Source of the DNA: Cupriavidus sp. WGlv3
GTDB taxonomy: Bacteria > Pseudomonadota > Gammaproteobacteria > Burkholderiales > Burkholderiaceae
Direction of reading: 5' to 3'
DNA length: 64,000 nucleotides
NCBI RefSeq assembly: GCF_023952475.1
Contig: NZ_JALHRX010000010.1
Location: 1 to 64,000 of the forward strand
In this document: positions 19,562 through 30,481 of the stretch, piece by piece
Numbering within the stretch: the first letter of the stretch is position 1
Layout of the letters: each line of letters opens with the position of its first letter
Notes under the pieces: model-generated
What the model was told of the DNA's origin: nothing
Databases searched by the model: none
What the model saw: the letters and a program-made list of their open reading frames with translations, nothing else
Program-made: the position numbers and the translations under genes

Positions 19562-22396
19562 GTGAGTGTGAGCCAACATCGCCGGAAAGATGCGCCTACT
19601 GCCCGTCAGCGCTGGTCAACGCTGGCCGTCACGGCACTGGGCCTGCTGCTTGCGCAGCCGGCCGCGTATGCCGCGGGGTTCGGGCAATTGCGGGTTCAGT
19701 CGAATCTGGGGCAGCCGCTGCAGGCCGAGATCGACATCAGCGGGGTCACCGCCGAGGAGGCCGCGGGGCTCAGCGTCAAGCTGGCGCCGCCGGGCGCCTA
19801 TGCCGCGGCCGGGTTGACCTATCTGCCAAGCGTCGGCAACCTGCGCCTGGAACTGGAGCGCCGCGCCAACGGCAGCTACGTGGCACGGGTCCGTTCCAGC
19901 CAGCCGATCAGCGAGCCCTTCGTCGATATCCTGGTCGACATGAGCTGGGCCAGCGGCAAGGTCTCGCGCGCCTACACCTTCCTGCTCGACCCCGCCGGGG
20001 CCAGGGCTTCCAGCCAGACTTTCTCGCCGGCACCGGTGGTGCAGGCCGCCACGCCCGACGCACCGGCCGCGTCGGCACCTGCCGCCGCGCCACCAGCGCC
20101 GGCGCAGCAGGCCGCCCCCAGCGCCGAGGCCGAGCCGGCCCGGCCGGCCGCACCGGCCCGTCCCGCACGACAGAGCGCCAGGCGCGCCGCGACGCCGGCC
20201 GCCGGCACCGACATGGCCCCCGGTGGCGGCTACACCGTGCAGCGCGGCGACACGCTCTATGGCATTGCCGGCGAGGCCGTGCAGGGCCAGGAATCGGTCT
20301 CGCTGGACCAGATGCTGGTGGCGCTCTACCGCAATAATCCCAACGCCTTTATCGGCGGCAACATGAACCGCCTGCGCAGCGGCGCGGTGCTGCAGGTGCC
20401 GACCCAGCAGCAGGCACAGGCGGTCACGCCCAGGGCGGCGCGCCGCGAAGTGGTGGCGCGCACGCAGGGCTTCGACGCCTACCGCAGCCGGCTGGCCACC
20501 GCCGCCGCGGCCAAATCGGTCGAGCCCGACAGCGGCCGCCAGCAGTCCGGCAACGTGACCGCGCGCGTGCAGGAACAGGCGGCACCGACCGACGGCCCCC
20601 GCGATGAGCTGAAGCTGAGCAAGGCCGCGCGTGGCGCGCAGGCCGACGCCGCGGCCAAGGCTGAAGCCGAGGTCGCGCGCGAGCGCCAGTTGAAGGAAGC
20701 CGAGGCGCGCCTGGCCCAGCTGCAAAAGAATGTCGGCGACATGCAGAAGCTGCTCGAGCTGAAGAACGCCGAGATCGCCAAGCTCAGCCAGGCCAACCAA
20801 TCCGCGCTGGCCGACAAGGAAAAGGCCGACGCCGCCGCCAGGGCGGCAGCCGCCGCGCCCGCCGTAGTGCCGGCCGAGCCGCCCAAGGCCGACGCCGTGG
20901 CGGCCACCGCCGCGGCCGCAGCCACCGCTGCCGCGATCGCGAATGCGGCGAGCGCGCCTGCCGCGCCTGCTGCCGGCGCCAGTGCCGCGGCCGCCGTGGC
21001 ACCCGCGGCAGCCTCCGCCGTGGCCGCGGCCCCCGCCTCGCAGCCTGCCGCCGAGGTGGCAGCCAACGCGACACAGGGCGCCGCATCGACGCCTGCGGCC
21101 AAGCCTGTGCCGCCGGTGGCCGCGCAGCCCGAGCCGGTGCCCGAGCCGTCGTTCCTCGATGGCCTGCTGGCCAACCCCATGCTGCTGCCGGGCGGTGGCC
21201 TGGTGGTGGCGCTGCTGGGCGTGTACGCGATTTATCGCCGCCGCCAGAAGCAGAAGGAGGGCGAGGCCACCGGCTTCGGCGACAGCATCCTGTCGCAGGA
21301 GAGCACGGTCATGGCCGGCGCCAACTCGCTGTTCGGCACCGCCGGCGGCCAGAGCGTCGACACCTCGCAGCACAGCGTGTTCGGCGCCGACTTCCGCATC
21401 GGCAACAACACCCCGGAAGCCAACGAGGTCGACCCGATCGCCGAGGCCGAGGTCTATATCGCCTACGGGCGCGATGTGCAGGCAGAGGAAATCCTGCGCG
21501 AAGCCCTGGAGAAACACCCGGAGCAGCAGCCGGTACGGCTCAAGCTCCTGGAGATTTACAGCAACAGACAGGATGTGGAAGGGTTCCGCGTGATTGCAGA
21601 GGAAATGTTCGCCCAGACCGGCGGACACGGAGCGGAATGGCTGAAGGCCGCGGACATGGGGCGCGCGCTGGAGCCCGGCAACGCACTGTTCATGGTGGTG
21701 ACGCCGGAGGCGGCGGGCCCCGATACGGCATCGCCGGCAACCGACCAGTGGCGCACGCAGGATCCGTCGCAGAATCCCGCCTCGATCGCGCGCCTGGAGC
21801 CGTCGCTGGGCGACCTGTCGCTGCCGCTGGATGCCTTCCCGGCACCGGCCGCCGGCGACCCGATCGTCGCGCCGGCCTCGGCAGCGATGGTGTTCGGCGC
21901 CGAGACGCCGCAGCCGGGTGAGGCGGTGCGCCTCGACATGGGCCTGCCGGGCGCCGATCCGCTCGCCGATGACGACGTGCCGACGCTCGACACGCCGACC
22001 CGCGGCCGCCCGCTGGAGTTCGACATGTCCGGGCTGTCGCTGGACCTGGGCAGCGCGCCGCAAGGCAAGGCCGCGGCCCCCGCCGCGCTCGACGAGGCCT
22101 CGGTGCCGCTTCCCGCCACCACCATGCTGCGTGACGGCAAGCTGGCCGAGCCGATCGACCTGTCGCGGGTGGCACCGGACACCGCCGGCGGCCTGGGCCA
22201 GAGCGTGTCGCCGAGCACGCTGTCGACCGACGGCATGGACGGCGGGCGCGACATGCAGATCAAGCTCGACCTGGCGCGCGCCTATATCGAGATCGGCGAC
22301 AAGGAGGGCGCGCGCGAGCTGCTGCAGGAGGTGGTCGAGCAGTCGCAGGACCCGCTGCAGGCCGAGGCCCGCTCGCTACTGCTGGAAGTGGCCTGA
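19562..22396 (+). CDS. fimV: FimV/HubP-like polar hub protein with LysM domain
   Basis: 944 residues. Residues about 8-30 form a hydrophobic signal segment. Residues about 38-150 are the FimV N-terminal domain (FGQLRVQSNLGQPLQAEIDI). A LysM domain follows at about 220-270 (GGGYTVQRGDTLYGIA). Then come Ala/Pro-rich linkers, a coiled coil near 360-430, and one transmembrane helix near 541-560. An acidic cytoplasmic part ends in the FimV C-terminal TPR-like domain (last 50 residues, RAYIEIGDKEGARELLQEVV). FimV proteins organise type IV pili and polarity at the cell pole by binding peptidoglycan through LysM. Start is GTG at 19562 with GGAG upstream. Ala-rich linkers explain long antisense open frames here. 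Confidence 0.92.
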   Translation: MSVSQHRRKDAPTARQRWSTLAVTALGLLLAQPAAYAAGFGQLRVQSNLGQPLQAEIDISGVTAEEAAGLSVKLAPPGAYAAAGLTYLPSVGNLRLELERRANGSYVARVRSSQPISEPFVDILVDMSWASGKVSRAYTFLLDPAGARASSQTFSPAPVVQAATPDAPAASAPAAAPPAPAQQAAPSAEAEPARPAAPARPARQSARRAATPAAGTDMAPGGGYTVQRGDTLYGIAGEAVQGQESVSLDQMLVALYRNNPNAFIGGNMNRLRSGAVLQVPTQQQAQAVTPRAARREVVARTQGFDAYRSRLATAAAAKSVEPDSGRQQSGNVTARVQEQAAPTDGPRDELKLSKAARGAQADAAAKAEAEVARERQLKEAEARLAQLQKNVGDMQKLLELKNAEIAKLSQANQSALADKEKADAAARAAAAAPAVVPAEPPKADAVAATAAAAATAAAIANAASAPAAPAAGASAAAAVAPAAASAVAAAPASQPAAEVAANATQGAASTPAAKPVPPVAAQPEPVPEPSFLDGLLANPMLLPGGGLVVALLGVYAIYRRRQKQKEGEATGFGDSILSQESTVMAGANSLFGTAGGQSVDTSQHSVFGADFRIGNNTPEANEVDPIAEAEVYIAYGRDVQAEEILREALEKHPEQQPVRLKLLEIYSNRQDVEGFRVIAEEMFAQTGGHGAEWLKAADMGRALEPGNALFMVVTPEAAGPDTASPATDQWRTQDPSQNPASIARLEPSLGDLSLPLDAFPAPAAGDPIVAPASAAMVFGAETPQPGEAVRLDMGLPGADPLADDDVPTLDTPTRGRPLEFDMSGLSLDLGSAPQGKAAAPAALDEASVPLPATTMLRDGKLAEPIDLSRVAPDTAGGLGQSVSPSTLSTDGMDGGRDMQIKLDLARAYIEIGDKEGARELLQEVVEQSQDPLQAEARSLLLEVA

Positions 22397-22419
22397 GCTA
22401 TCATTGGCGGTCCGAAGCG

Positions 22420-22457
22420 ATGCGCCGGAAGCGCCCCTTCCGGCGCATTTGCTTTTT
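22420..22457 (+). terminator. Intrinsic terminator after fimV
   Basis: A 12-bp perfect stem ATGCGCCGGAAG/CTTCCGGCGCAT (22420-22431 with 22437-22448), loop CGCCC, followed by TTGCTTTTTC. It begins 24 bases past the fimV stop. Confidence 0.9.
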
Positions 22458-22511
22458 CTGCGCACATAGCCGGCGCGCATGGCTGCGCGCCGCCATGCCT
22501 TTTCCCCTGAC

Positions 22512-23330
22512 ATGAACCGCATCGCCCTTGGCCTGCACTACGACGGCGCCGCCTTTTCCGGGTGGCAGTCGCAGCCGCACCGCAATACCGTCCAGGACCA
22601 CCTCGAAGACGCCATCGAGCGCTTTGCCGGCGTGCGTCTGCCGACCACGGTGGCGGGGCGCACCGATACCGGCGTGCACGCGCTGGGCCAGGTGATCCAC
22701 CTGGATACCGAGCTGGCGCGCGAACCCTTTTCCTGGGTGCGCGGCGTCAATGCCTTCCTGCCGCCGTCGATCGCGCTGCAGTGGGCGCTGCCGGTCGATG
22801 ATGGCTTCCATGCCCGCTTCCTGGCGTACGAGCGCATGTATTACTACGCGCTCTACACGGGTCCGCACCGGGTGCCGCTGGTGCATGGCCGCGCCGGCTA
22901 CCAGATGCTGCCGCCCGGGCAACGGCTCGACGTGGACGCCATGCGCGAGGCCGCGGCGCACTTGATCGGCGAGCACGATTTTTCCGCGTTCCGCGCCGCC
23001 GAATGCCAGGCCAAGTCGCCGGTCAAGACCATGTATGACGTGACCATCCGCGATGACGGCAACTGGGTGTTCCTGCGCTTCCGCGCCAGCGCCTTCCTGC
23101 ACCACATGGTGCGCAACCTGATGGGCTGCCTGGTGGCGGTGGGGCGCGGGCGCTACCCGCCGCAGTGGCTGGCGCAGGTGCTGGCCGGGCGCGACCGCAA
23201 GCTGGCGGCGCCAACCTTCATGCCGGATGGCCTCTACCTGGTCGGGGTCAAGTATCCTGATGCTTACCCGATCCCCGCGGCCGACCCGTCCGCGAGCCTG
23301 TTCCATGGAGTGTTCGATGACGCAGCCTGA
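22512..23330 (+). CDS. truA: tRNA pseudouridine(38-40) synthase
   Basis: Converts uridine to pseudouridine at positions 38-40 of the tRNA anticodon arm. 272 residues. [17 protein letters not shown] carries the catalytic Asp52. Start [19 protein letters not shown] matches the family N-terminus; an in-frame ATG at 22479 would add 11 residues, and no clear ribosome site helps choose. Its 3' end overlaps trpF by 14 bases, so trpF translation is probably coupled to it. Confidence 0.95.
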   Translation: MNRIALGLHYDGAAFSGWQSQPHRNTVQDHLEDAIERFAGVRLPTTVAGRTDTGVHALGQVIHLDTELAREPFSWVRGVNAFLPPSIALQWALPVDDGFHARFLAYERMYYYALYTGPHRVPLVHGRAGYQMLPPGQRLDVDAMREAAAHLIGEHDFSAFRAAECQAKSPVKTMYDVTIRDDGNWVFLRFRASAFLHHMVRNLMGCLVAVGRGRYPPQWLAQVLAGRDRKLAAPTFMPDGLYLVGVKYPDAYPIPAADPSASLFHGVFDDAA

Positions 23331-24039
23331 GGGCAGTGCGGCGCACCTGCCGCAGCGCACCCGCATCAAGATCTGCGGCCTGACCCGCGAGGACGACGTG
23401 CGCGCCGCCGTCGATGCCGGCGCGGACGCGATCGGGCTGGTGTTCTACCCGAACAGCCCGCGCTACGTCGACGTGGCGCAGGCCGCGGCGCTGGCCGAGG
23501 CCGCCGGGCCGTTCGTCACGGTGACGGGCCTGTTCGTCAATGCCGACCTTGAAGACATCGCCCACGTCGCCGAGCGTGTGCCGCTGACGCTGCTGCAGCT
23601 GCACGGCGACGAAACCCCGCAGTTCTGCACCCAGGCCGCCCAGCGCTGCGCGTTGCCGTTCCTGCGCGCCGCCCGTGTCCGCGCGGGCCTCGATTTGGTA
23701 GAATTCGCCGACCAATACCGTGATGCCGCTGCCTTGCTGCTCGATGCCTTCGTCGAAGGCTATGGCGGTGGCGGGCACGTCTTCGACTGGACCCTGATTC
23801 CTCCGGCATGGCTTCCGCCCAATCCCCCGGTTATGGCAACCGGCAACCCGAACGCAAGCGGCGCTCCTCGCATCGTTTTGAGTGGTGGGTTGAACGCGCA
23901 AAACGTCGCTGGCGCGATTGAGCGCGTGCGCCCCTACGCCGTCGATGTCAGCAGCGGGGTAGAGGCCGCCAAGGGCGTGAAGGACCACGCCCGCATTGCC
24001 GAATTCGTGCGCGCTGTCCGCAGCGCCGAGGCCGGATGA
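23317..24039 (+). CDS. trpF: Phosphoribosylanthranilate isomerase
   Basis: Isomerises N-(5'-phosphoribosyl)anthranilate in tryptophan synthesis. 240 residues of a TIM barrel. [20 protein letters not shown] holds the catalytic Cys, and the C-terminal [12 protein letters not shown] and [15 protein letters not shown] bind phosphate. The ATG at 23317 is chosen because GGAG lies six bases upstream; ATG at 23305 is an alternative. It overlaps truA and is followed by trpB after 122 bases. Confidence 0.96.
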   Translation: MTQPEGSAAHLPQRTRIKICGLTREDDVRAAVDAGADAIGLVFYPNSPRYVDVAQAAALAEAAGPFVTVTGLFVNADLEDIAHVAERVPLTLLQLHGDETPQFCTQAAQRCALPFLRAARVRAGLDLVEFADQYRDAAALLLDAFVEGYGGGGHVFDWTLIPPAWLPPNPPVMATGNPNASGAPRIVLSGGLNAQNVAGAIERVRPYAVDVSSGVEAAKGVKDHARIAEFVRAVRSAEAG

Positions 24040-24161
24040 GCCGGAGCGAAGACCGCTCCCTTGCCCACCCCGTGTCCCGCCGCTTCCAGGCGGATCGCGC
24101 ACCCAGTCAACCACGCGCCCTTGCCGGCTGAGGCAAGGCCGCTGTTCCGAAGAGCCTAGAC

Positions 24162-25355
24162 ATGTACGACCTGCCCGATTCCCGCGGCCATTTCGGCCCC
24201 TATGGCGGCACCTTCGTGTCCGAAACGCTGGTGCACGCGCTCGATGAGCTGCGCGACGCCTATGCGCACTACCAGAAGGACCCCGAGTTCGACGCCGAAT
24301 TCCGCCGCGAGCTGAAGCACTTCGTCGGCCGCCCGTCGCCGATCTACCACGCGCAGCGCTGGAGCGAGACGCTCGGCGGCGCGCAGATCTACTTCAAGCG
24401 CGAGGACCTGAACCACACCGGTGCGCACAAGATCAACAACGTCATCGGCCAGGCGCTGCTGGCCCGGCGCATGGGCAAGCCGCGCGTGATCGCCGAGACC
24501 GGGGCAGGGCAGCACGGCGTGGCCACCGCCACCATCGCCGCGCGCTTCGGCATGGAGTGCGTGGTCTACATGGGGGCCGAGGACGTCAAGCGCCAGGCCG
24601 CCAACGTCTACCGCATGAAGCTGCTGGGCGCGACCGTGGTGCCGGTGGAAAGCGGCTCGCGCACGCTCAAGGACGCGCTCAACGAAGCCATGCGCGACTG
24701 GGTCACCAACGTCGAGAACACCTTCTACATCATCGGCACCGTGGCCGGCCCGCACCCGTACCCGATGATGGTGCGCGACTTCCAGTGCGTGATCGGCGAG
24801 GAAGCCAAGGTGCAGATGCCCGAAATGACCGGGCGCCAGCCGGATGCGGTGATCGCCTGCGTCGGCGGCGGCTCCAATGCCATGGGCATCTTCTACCCGT
24901 ACCTCGAGCACAACGATGTGCAGTTGATCGGCGTCGAAGCCGCCGGCGACGGGCTCGACACCGGCCGCCACGCGGCCTCGCTGACCGGCGGCACGCCGGG
25001 CGTGCTGCATGGCAACCGCACCTACCTGCTGCAGGACGACAACGGCCAGATCATCGAGACCCATTCGGTGTCGGCCGGGCTGGACTATCCGGGCGTTGGC
25101 CCCGAGCATGCCTGGCTCAAGGACAGCGGCCGGGCGCAATACGTGCCGGTCACCGACGAGGAGGCGCTCAAGGCCTTCCACGACTGCTGCCGCATCGAGG
25201 GCATCATCCCCGCGCTGGAATCGAGCCACGCCATCGCCTATGCCTGCAAGCTGGCGCCGACGCTGCCCAAGGACAAGCTCTTGCTGGTGAACCTGTCCGG
25301 CCGCGGCGACAAGGACATGCACACCGTGGCCGAGCGCGCGGGGCTCAAGCTCTGA
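24162..25355 (+). CDS. trpB: Tryptophan synthase beta subunit
   Basis: PLP enzyme joining indole and serine. 397 residues. Lys90 in [20 protein letters not shown] binds PLP, and [16 protein letters not shown] is the phosphate loop. The conserved N-terminus [20 protein letters not shown] is present. Its TGA shares one base with the start of the inserted methyltransferase gene, which separates it from trpA. Confidence 0.98.
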   Translation: MYDLPDSRGHFGPYGGTFVSETLVHALDELRDAYAHYQKDPEFDAEFRRELKHFVGRPSPIYHAQRWSETLGGAQIYFKREDLNHTGAHKINNVIGQALLARRMGKPRVIAETGAGQHGVATATIAARFGMECVVYMGAEDVKRQAANVYRMKLLGATVVPVESGSRTLKDALNEAMRDWVTNVENTFYIIGTVAGPHPYPMMVRDFQCVIGEEAKVQMPEMTGRQPDAVIACVGGGSNAMGIFYPYLEHNDVQLIGVEAAGDGLDTGRHAASLTGGTPGVLHGNRTYLLQDDNGQIIETHSVSAGLDYPGVGPEHAWLKDSGRAQYVPVTDEEALKAFHDCCRIEGIIPALESSHAIAYACKLAPTLPKDKLLLVNLSGRGDKDMHTVAERAGLKL

Positions 25356-26284
25356 TGCGCGCGCTGCCTCCGACCGGACTTGCCGTGGGCGGCGCCGGCG
25401 CGCCGGATGCTGCCGGCGCGCCCGACTCCGCCCCGCTGCGGCTGTTCCAGGAAGACATGTTCGAGGGCATTGCGCGCCTGCCGGACGGCTCGGTCGACCT
25501 GATCGTCGCCGATCCGCCGTACGGGCTGGGCAAGGACTACGGCAACGATTCCGACCTGCTGTCGGGCCAGGCCTACCTGGACTGGTCCGAGCGCTGGATG
25601 GACGCGGTGGTGCCCAAGCTCGCGCCCAGGGGCACGCTCTACCTGTTCTGCACCTGGCAGTACTCGCCGGAGCTATTCGTGATGCTGAAGCGGCGCCTGA
25701 CCATGATCAACGAGATCATCTGGGACCGCCGCGTGCCCAGTATGGGCGGCACCACGCGCAAGTTCTCGTCGGTGCACGACAACATCGGCTTCTTTGCCAG
25801 GGCGCGCGACTACTACTTCGATCTCGACCCGGTGCGCATCCCGTACGACCCCGAGACCAAGAAGGCGCGTAGCCGGCCGCGCTTCGAGGGCAAGAAGTGG
25901 CTGGAGGTGGGCTACAACCCGAAGGACCTGTGGAGCGTCTCGCGCATCCATCGCCAGGACCCCGAGCGCGCCAACCATCCGACGCAGAAGCCGCTGGAGA
26001 TCGTCGAGCGCATGGTGCTGTCGAGCTGCCCGCCGGGCGGCCTGGTGCTGGATCCGTTCGCCGGCAGCGGCACCACCGCGGTGGCCTGCCTGCGCCATGG
26101 CCGGCGCTTTGTCGGCTACGAGATCAATCCCGAGTACGTGCAGGTGGCGTGCGGGCGCGTGGCCGCCGCAGCAGAGGCCATGCCCGCGATCGAGCCCGAT
26201 GGTGCCCCAAGCCTCGCCACCCCAACCCTGGCCGCCGCCAACGACGATGTCTCGCCGGCGCCGCGGCCTCACCTGATTCCCTGA
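25355..26284 (+). CDS. Orphan site-specific DNA methyltransferase inside the trp operon
   Basis: 309 residues of the beta-class amino-methyltransferases, with motif IV before motif I. DPPYG at residues 53-57 is the catalytic motif. DPFAGSGTT near residue 233 binds AdoMet, and [20 protein letters not shown] is the motif X region. It modifies adenine N6 or cytosine N4. No restriction gene is nearby, so it is solitary. Its ATG overlaps the trpB stop by one base and trpA starts two bases after its stop, so it is co-transcribed with trp genes. I recall that the Ralstonia gene in this position is linked to GTWWAC adenine methylation; that specificity here is inference. The N-terminal 28 residues are Ala/Gly/Pro-rich. 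Confidence 0.9.
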   Translation: MRALPPTGLAVGGAGAPDAAGAPDSAPLRLFQEDMFEGIARLPDGSVDLIVADPPYGLGKDYGNDSDLLSGQAYLDWSERWMDAVVPKLAPRGTLYLFCTWQYSPELFVMLKRRLTMINEIIWDRRVPSMGGTTRKFSSVHDNIGFFARARDYYFDLDPVRIPYDPETKKARSRPRFEGKKWLEVGYNPKDLWSVSRIHRQDPERANHPTQKPLEIVERMVLSSCPPGGLVLDPFAGSGTTAVACLRHGRRFVGYEINPEYVQVACGRVAAAAEAMPAIEPDGAPSLATPTLAAANDDVSPAPRPHLIP

Positions 26285-26285
26285 T

Positions 26286-27083
26286 ATGTCCCGTATCCAG
26301 AAGACGTTCGCGGCGCTGGCCGCGCAGCAGAAGAAGGGCCTGATTCCGTTCATCACCGCCGGCGATCCCGAACCCGGCCTGACCGTGGCGCTGATGCACG
26401 CGCTGGTGGCGGGCGGCGCCGACGTGATCGAGCTGGGCGTGCCGTTCTCCGACCCGATGGCCGACGGCCCGGTGATCCAGCGCGCCTCCGAGCGCGCGCT
26501 GGCGCAGGGCGTGTCGCTGACGCAGGTGCTGCAGTGGGTGCGCGAGTTCCGCCAGACCAATGCGGACACGCCGGTGGTGCTGATGGGCTATGCCAACCCG
26601 ATCGAGCGCATGGGCGAAGAGGCCTTCGCCAAGGCCGCCAGCGCCGCCGGCGTCGACGGCGTGCTGGTGGTCGACTATCCGCCCGAGGAGTCCGAGTCGT
26701 TCGCCGGGCTGATGCGTGACCACGGCATGGACCCGATCTTCCTGCTGGCGCCGACCTCGACCGATGCGCGCATCGAGGCGGTCGCGCGCGTGGCCAGCGG
26801 CTACCTCTACTATGTCTCGCTCAAGGGCGTGACCGGCTCCGCGGCGATCGACCTCGACAGCGTGGCGGCGCGCCTGCCGCTGATCAAGCAGCACGCCAAC
26901 CTGCCGGTGGGGGTGGGCTTCGGCATCCGCGACGCGCAGACCGCGCGCGCGATCGGTAGCGTGGCCGATGCCGTGGTGATCGGCAGCCGGCTGGTGCAGC
27001 TGCTGGAAGATACGCCGCGCGAGCAGGCGGTGTCGGCGCTGCAATCGTTTATCGCCGAAATTCGCCAGGCGCTGGACGCCTGA
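26286..27083 (+). CDS. trpA: Tryptophan synthase alpha subunit
   Basis: Cleaves indole-3-glycerol phosphate to indole, which passes to TrpB. 265-residue TIM barrel. [20 protein letters not shown] and [20 protein letters not shown] with the catalytic Glu/Asp identify it, as does [15 protein letters not shown]. It follows the methyltransferase by one base, and accD begins 180 bases later with its own ribosome site. Confidence 0.97.
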   Translation: MSRIQKTFAALAAQQKKGLIPFITAGDPEPGLTVALMHALVAGGADVIELGVPFSDPMADGPVIQRASERALAQGVSLTQVLQWVREFRQTNADTPVVLMGYANPIERMGEEAFAKAASAAGVDGVLVVDYPPEESESFAGLMRDHGMDPIFLLAPTSTDARIEAVARVASGYLYYVSLKGVTGSAAIDLDSVAARLPLIKQHANLPVGVGFGIRDAQTARAIGSVADAVVIGSRLVQLLEDTPREQAVSALQSFIAEIRQALDA

Positions 27084-27263
27084 AGTGATCCATTGCTGAC
27101 TCGGGGCAGGGTGACAGGTGCCTTATCGTGCGCAATTCGCGCGTTGCGCTTCGAGCTCACCGGGCCGGCATGGTAAATTCGCGGGTTGATTCCCTGCCTT
27201 CCGCCAACCGGCGCCCAGACCATGGACCTGCCGGCGGAGCGCAGTCATCCGAAAGGAGCTTTC

Positions 27264-28136
27264 ATGAGCTGGTTGGATAAACTCCTGCCCCCCAAGATTC
27301 AACAGACCGACCCCAGCACCCGCAAGGGCATCCCCGAGGGGTTGTGGGTCAAGTGCCCGTCGTGCGAGTCCACCCTGTACCGGACCGACGTCGAGGCCAA
27401 CCTGCACGTCTGCCCCAAGTGCGACCACCACATGCGCATCAGCGCGCGCGCGCGCCTGGACGCACTGCTCGACGCCGAAGGCCGCTATGAGATCGGCCAG
27501 GAGATCGTGCCGGTCGACGCGCTCAAGTTCAAGGATTCCAAGAAGTACCCGGACCGCATCAAGGCCGCCATGGAAGACACCGGCGAGACCGATGCCATGG
27601 TGGTGATGGGCGGTGCCATCCACACCATCCCGGTGGTGGCGAGCTGCTTCGAGTTCGAGTTCATGGGCGGCTCGATGGGTTCGGTGGTGGGCGAGCGCTT
27701 CGTGCGCGGCGCGCAGGCCGCGCTCGAGCAGAAGGTGCCGTTCATCTGCTTTACCGCGACCGGCGGCGCGCGCATGCAGGAAAGCCTGCTGTCGCTGCTG
27801 CAGATGGCCAAGACCACGGCGATGCTGAACCAGCTGAGCGCGGCCAGGCTGCCGTTCATCAGCGTGCTGACCGACCCGACCATGGGCGGCGTGTCGGCCT
27901 CGTTCGCCTTCCTGGGCGACGTGGTGATCGCCGAGCCCAAGGCGCTGATCGGCTTTGCCGGTCCGCGCGTGATCGAGCAGACCGTGCGCGAGAAGCTGCC
28001 GGAAGGCTTCCAGCGCTCGGAATTCCTGCTCACCAAGGGCGCCGTCGACATGATCGTCGACCGCCGCAAGATGCGCGCCGAACTGGCGCAGCTGCTGGCG
28101 CTGCTGCAGAAGCAGCCGGCCGACGCGGTGGCATAA
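27264..28136 (+). CDS. accD: Acetyl-CoA carboxylase carboxyltransferase beta subunit
   Basis: Transfers carboxyl from biotin to acetyl-CoA in the first step of fatty acid synthesis, with AccA (not in this window). 290 residues. An N-terminal four-Cys zinc ribbon ([20 protein letters not shown] then CPKC) precedes the crotonase-type domain ([20 protein letters not shown]). The ATG at 27264 is fixed by an excellent AAAGGAG site; an upstream in-frame start at 27186 lacks one. Confidence 0.97.
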   Translation: MSWLDKLLPPKIQQTDPSTRKGIPEGLWVKCPSCESTLYRTDVEANLHVCPKCDHHMRISARARLDALLDAEGRYEIGQEIVPVDALKFKDSKKYPDRIKAAMEDTGETDAMVVMGGAIHTIPVVASCFEFEFMGGSMGSVVGERFVRGAQAALEQKVPFICFTATGGARMQESLLSLLQMAKTTAMLNQLSAARLPFISVLTDPTMGGVSASFAFLGDVVIAEPKALIGFAGPRVIEQTVREKLPEGFQRSEFLLTKGAVDMIVDRRKMRAELAQLLALLQKQPADAVA

Positions 28137-28157
28137 CGCCGCCAGTATCGCGGTACC

Positions 28158-28194
28158 GAAGGCGCGGGTGGTTGACGCGCCTTTCGCCTTTTCT
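28158..28194 (+). terminator. Probable terminator after accD
   Basis: Stem AAGGCGCG/CGCGCCTT (28159-28166 with 28176-28183) with a 9-base loop, then TCGCCTTTTC. It is 22 bases past the accD stop. Confidence 0.6.
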
Positions 28195-28282
28195 GGACGG
28201 GCGCGGCGCCGCCCCTTGACTTTGCGCCCGCCTGCCCGAATCTGGTAGCAAACGCTTCGAACGTTTCCCTCGCACACCCGAA

Positions 28283-29593
28283 ATGCCTGTCTTCCACACG
28301 CTCCCCGAATGGCTCGCCCATCTCGAAACCGCCCATCCCGTGGGCATCGACATGGGCCTGACGCGCATCACGCGCGTGAAGGAAGCCCTCGGGCTGCGCA
28401 TCGATGCCGCGGTCTTCACCGTGGGCGGCACCAACGGCAAGGGCTCGACCTGCGCCATGCTCGAACGCATCCTGCTGGAAGCCGGCTACAAGGTGGGCTG
28501 CCATACCTCGCCGCACCTGATCACGTTCAACGAGCGCGCGCGGCTGAACGGCGAGATCGCCACCGACGCGCAGCTGCTGCCGCACTTCGAGGCGGTCGAG
28601 CACGCGCGCACCAGCTTTGCCGACCCGGTCAGCCTGACCTACTTCGAGTTCACCACGCTGGCGATCCTCCACTGCTTCGCCGCGGCCGGCCTTGATGCGA
28701 TCGTCCTCGAAGTGGGGCTGGGCGGCCGCCTCGATGCCACCAATGTGATCGATACCGACTGCGCCATCATCACCAGCGTCGACATCGACCATACCCAGTA
28801 CCTGGGCAATACCCGAGAGGAAATCGGCTTCGAGAAGGCCGGCATCTTCCGTCCGGGCGTGCCGGCGATCTGCGGCGACCCGGTGCCGCCCAAGTCGCTG
28901 CTGGCGCACGCCGAGGCGGTCGGCGCCGAGCTGTGGCTGGTGGGGCGCGACTATCACTTCCAGGCCGCCAAAGGCCAGGAGCGCCAGCAATGGGACTGGA
29001 GCGGCGGCGGGCGCAAGCTCAACGGCCTGGGCTATCCGGCGCTGCGCGGCGCCAACCAGCTGCTGAACGCGTCGGCCGCGCTGGCGGCGCTGCAGGCGCT
29101 GCGCGAGCGCCTGCCGGTGAGCGCGCAGGAAGTCCGCAACGGCCTGGCCTTCGTCGAGCTGCCGGGCCGGTTCCAGGTGCTGCCGGGCCGTCCGGCGGTA
29201 ATCCTGGACGTGGCGCACAATCCGCATGCGGCGGCGACGCTGGGGCAGAACCTCGAGAACATGGGCTTCTTCCGCTACACCTACGCGGTGTTCGGCGCGA
29301 TGCAGGACAAGGACATCGCCGGGGTGCTGCAGCACGTGGCCGACAAGGTCGACCACTGGTGCCTGTGCGACCTGCCGACCGAACGCGCGGCCAGCGCCGC
29401 GGACCTGCTCGACAAGCTCGAAGCAGGGGGCTTCCAGCCCGGCCCGGACGCGACCGCGGCCTGCTTTTCCAGTCCCGAGGCGGCATTCCGCGACGCCATC
29501 GAACGTGCCACCGAGAATGATAGAATTCTGGTCTTCGGATCGTTCTATACCGTCGCCGGCGTGATGGCCTACCGTGCCACGCAGGCTAACTGA
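28283..29593 (+). CDS. folC: Bifunctional folylpolyglutamate/dihydrofolate synthase
   Basis: Adds glutamate to dihydropteroate and to reduced folates. 436 residues of the Mur-ligase fold. FTVGGTNGKGSTCAMLERI is the P-loop, and SVDIDHTQYLGNTREEIGFE and VLDVAHNPHAAATLGQN are family motifs. The order accD-folC-dedD-cvpA-purF is the same as in E. coli. Confidence 0.96.
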   Translation: MPVFHTLPEWLAHLETAHPVGIDMGLTRITRVKEALGLRIDAAVFTVGGTNGKGSTCAMLERILLEAGYKVGCHTSPHLITFNERARLNGEIATDAQLLPHFEAVEHARTSFADPVSLTYFEFTTLAILHCFAAAGLDAIVLEVGLGGRLDATNVIDTDCAIITSVDIDHTQYLGNTREEIGFEKAGIFRPGVPAICGDPVPPKSLLAHAEAVGAELWLVGRDYHFQAAKGQERQQWDWSGGGRKLNGLGYPALRGANQLLNASAALAALQALRERLPVSAQEVRNGLAFVELPGRFQVLPGRPAVILDVAHNPHAAATLGQNLENMGFFRYTYAVFGAMQDKDIAGVLQHVADKVDHWCLCDLPTERAASAADLLDKLEAGGFQPGPDATAACFSSPEAAFRDAIERATENDRILVFGSFYTVAGVMAYRATQAN

Positions 29594-29700
29594 AGCGGGC
29601 GTCCCGGCGCGCGCTGTGCTGGCAACCCCGGCGGCCTTGGCCGATCACTGAGCGGCAAACGCAACGAGCGGCCCACCGGGCCGTATCACCGAACCAATCT

Positions 29701-30441
29701 ATGGGCCTGCTTTCGCTGTTTTCCTCCCGCAAGGGCAACGACCCGGCACCCGAGCGTGCCCGGCGCCAGCGCGCCGATACGGGTGCGGGCATCGCCTCGT
29801 CGCGCCGCCTGGCCGACGAGTATGCCGACGACACGCTGGACCCTGAATTCCCGCAGAAGCAACGCGCGCGCCGCCGGCTGATCGGCGCCGTGGTGCTGAT
29901 GGTGGCCGCCGTGATCGTGCTGCCGATCGTGTTCGAGACCAAGCCGCGGCCGGTGTCCGACGACGTGTCGGTCAAGGTCGCCAACGGCGTCACCAGCTCG
30001 CAGAAGCCGCGCGTCGAGCCGCGCAAGGCCGATCCGCTGCCGCCCGCGCCGGCGTCGCCGGCCTCGCGCAACGATGCCGCGGCGCTCGATGCCGGCGAGG
30101 AAATCGTCAATGCGCCGAAGTCCGCGGCAGCTGCGGCCGACAAGCCCGCTGCACGCACCGAAGCCAGGCCCGAGCCGAAGCCTGAAGCCAGGGCCGAAGC
30201 CAAGACCGGCAGCGGCAAGTACCTGATCCTGATCGGCGCGTTTTCTTCGGAAGAGCGCGCCAAGGGCTGGCTGGCCAAGCTCAAGGCGAGCAAGGTGCCG
30301 GCCTATGTCGAAAAGAAAGTGCTGGCCGATGGCGAGCGCATCCTGCTGCGTGCCGGTCCCTTCAACGACCGCGACGCCGCCGACGCCGCCGACAAGCGCG
30401 TGCGCGCCGTGGGGCTGACCTCGAAGGTCGTGGAACAGTAA
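29701..30441 (+). CDS. SPOR-domain membrane protein (DedD-like)
   Basis: 246 residues. One transmembrane helix near residues 60-80 (RRLIGAVVLMVAAVIVLPIV) is followed by an Ala/Pro/Glu linker and a C-terminal SPOR domain from about residue 175 (GKYLILIGAFSSEERAKGWL). SPOR domains bind denuded peptidoglycan at the division septum. Its place between folC and cvpA matches dedD in E. coli. The start at 29701 has no strong ribosome site. Confidence 0.88.
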   Translation: MGLLSLFSSRKGNDPAPERARRQRADTGAGIASSRRLADEYADDTLDPEFPQKQRARRRLIGAVVLMVAAVIVLPIVFETKPRPVSDDVSVKVANGVTSSQKPRVEPRKADPLPPAPASPASRNDAAALDAGEEIVNAPKSAAAAADKPAARTEARPEPKPEARAEAKTGSGKYLILIGAFSSEERAKGWLAKLKASKVPAYVEKKVLADGERILLRAGPFNDRDAADAADKRVRAVGLTSKVVEQ

Positions 30442-30481
30442 GGGCGCGGTGGCCGGCGCGTGTGCGCGGCCGCCAGCAACG

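Noticed and set aside
19562..22396. Repeat-like alanine-rich stretches in fimV as DNA repeats
   Set aside because: They are protein-level low-complexity linkers, not exact DNA repeats; no regular unit or spacing.
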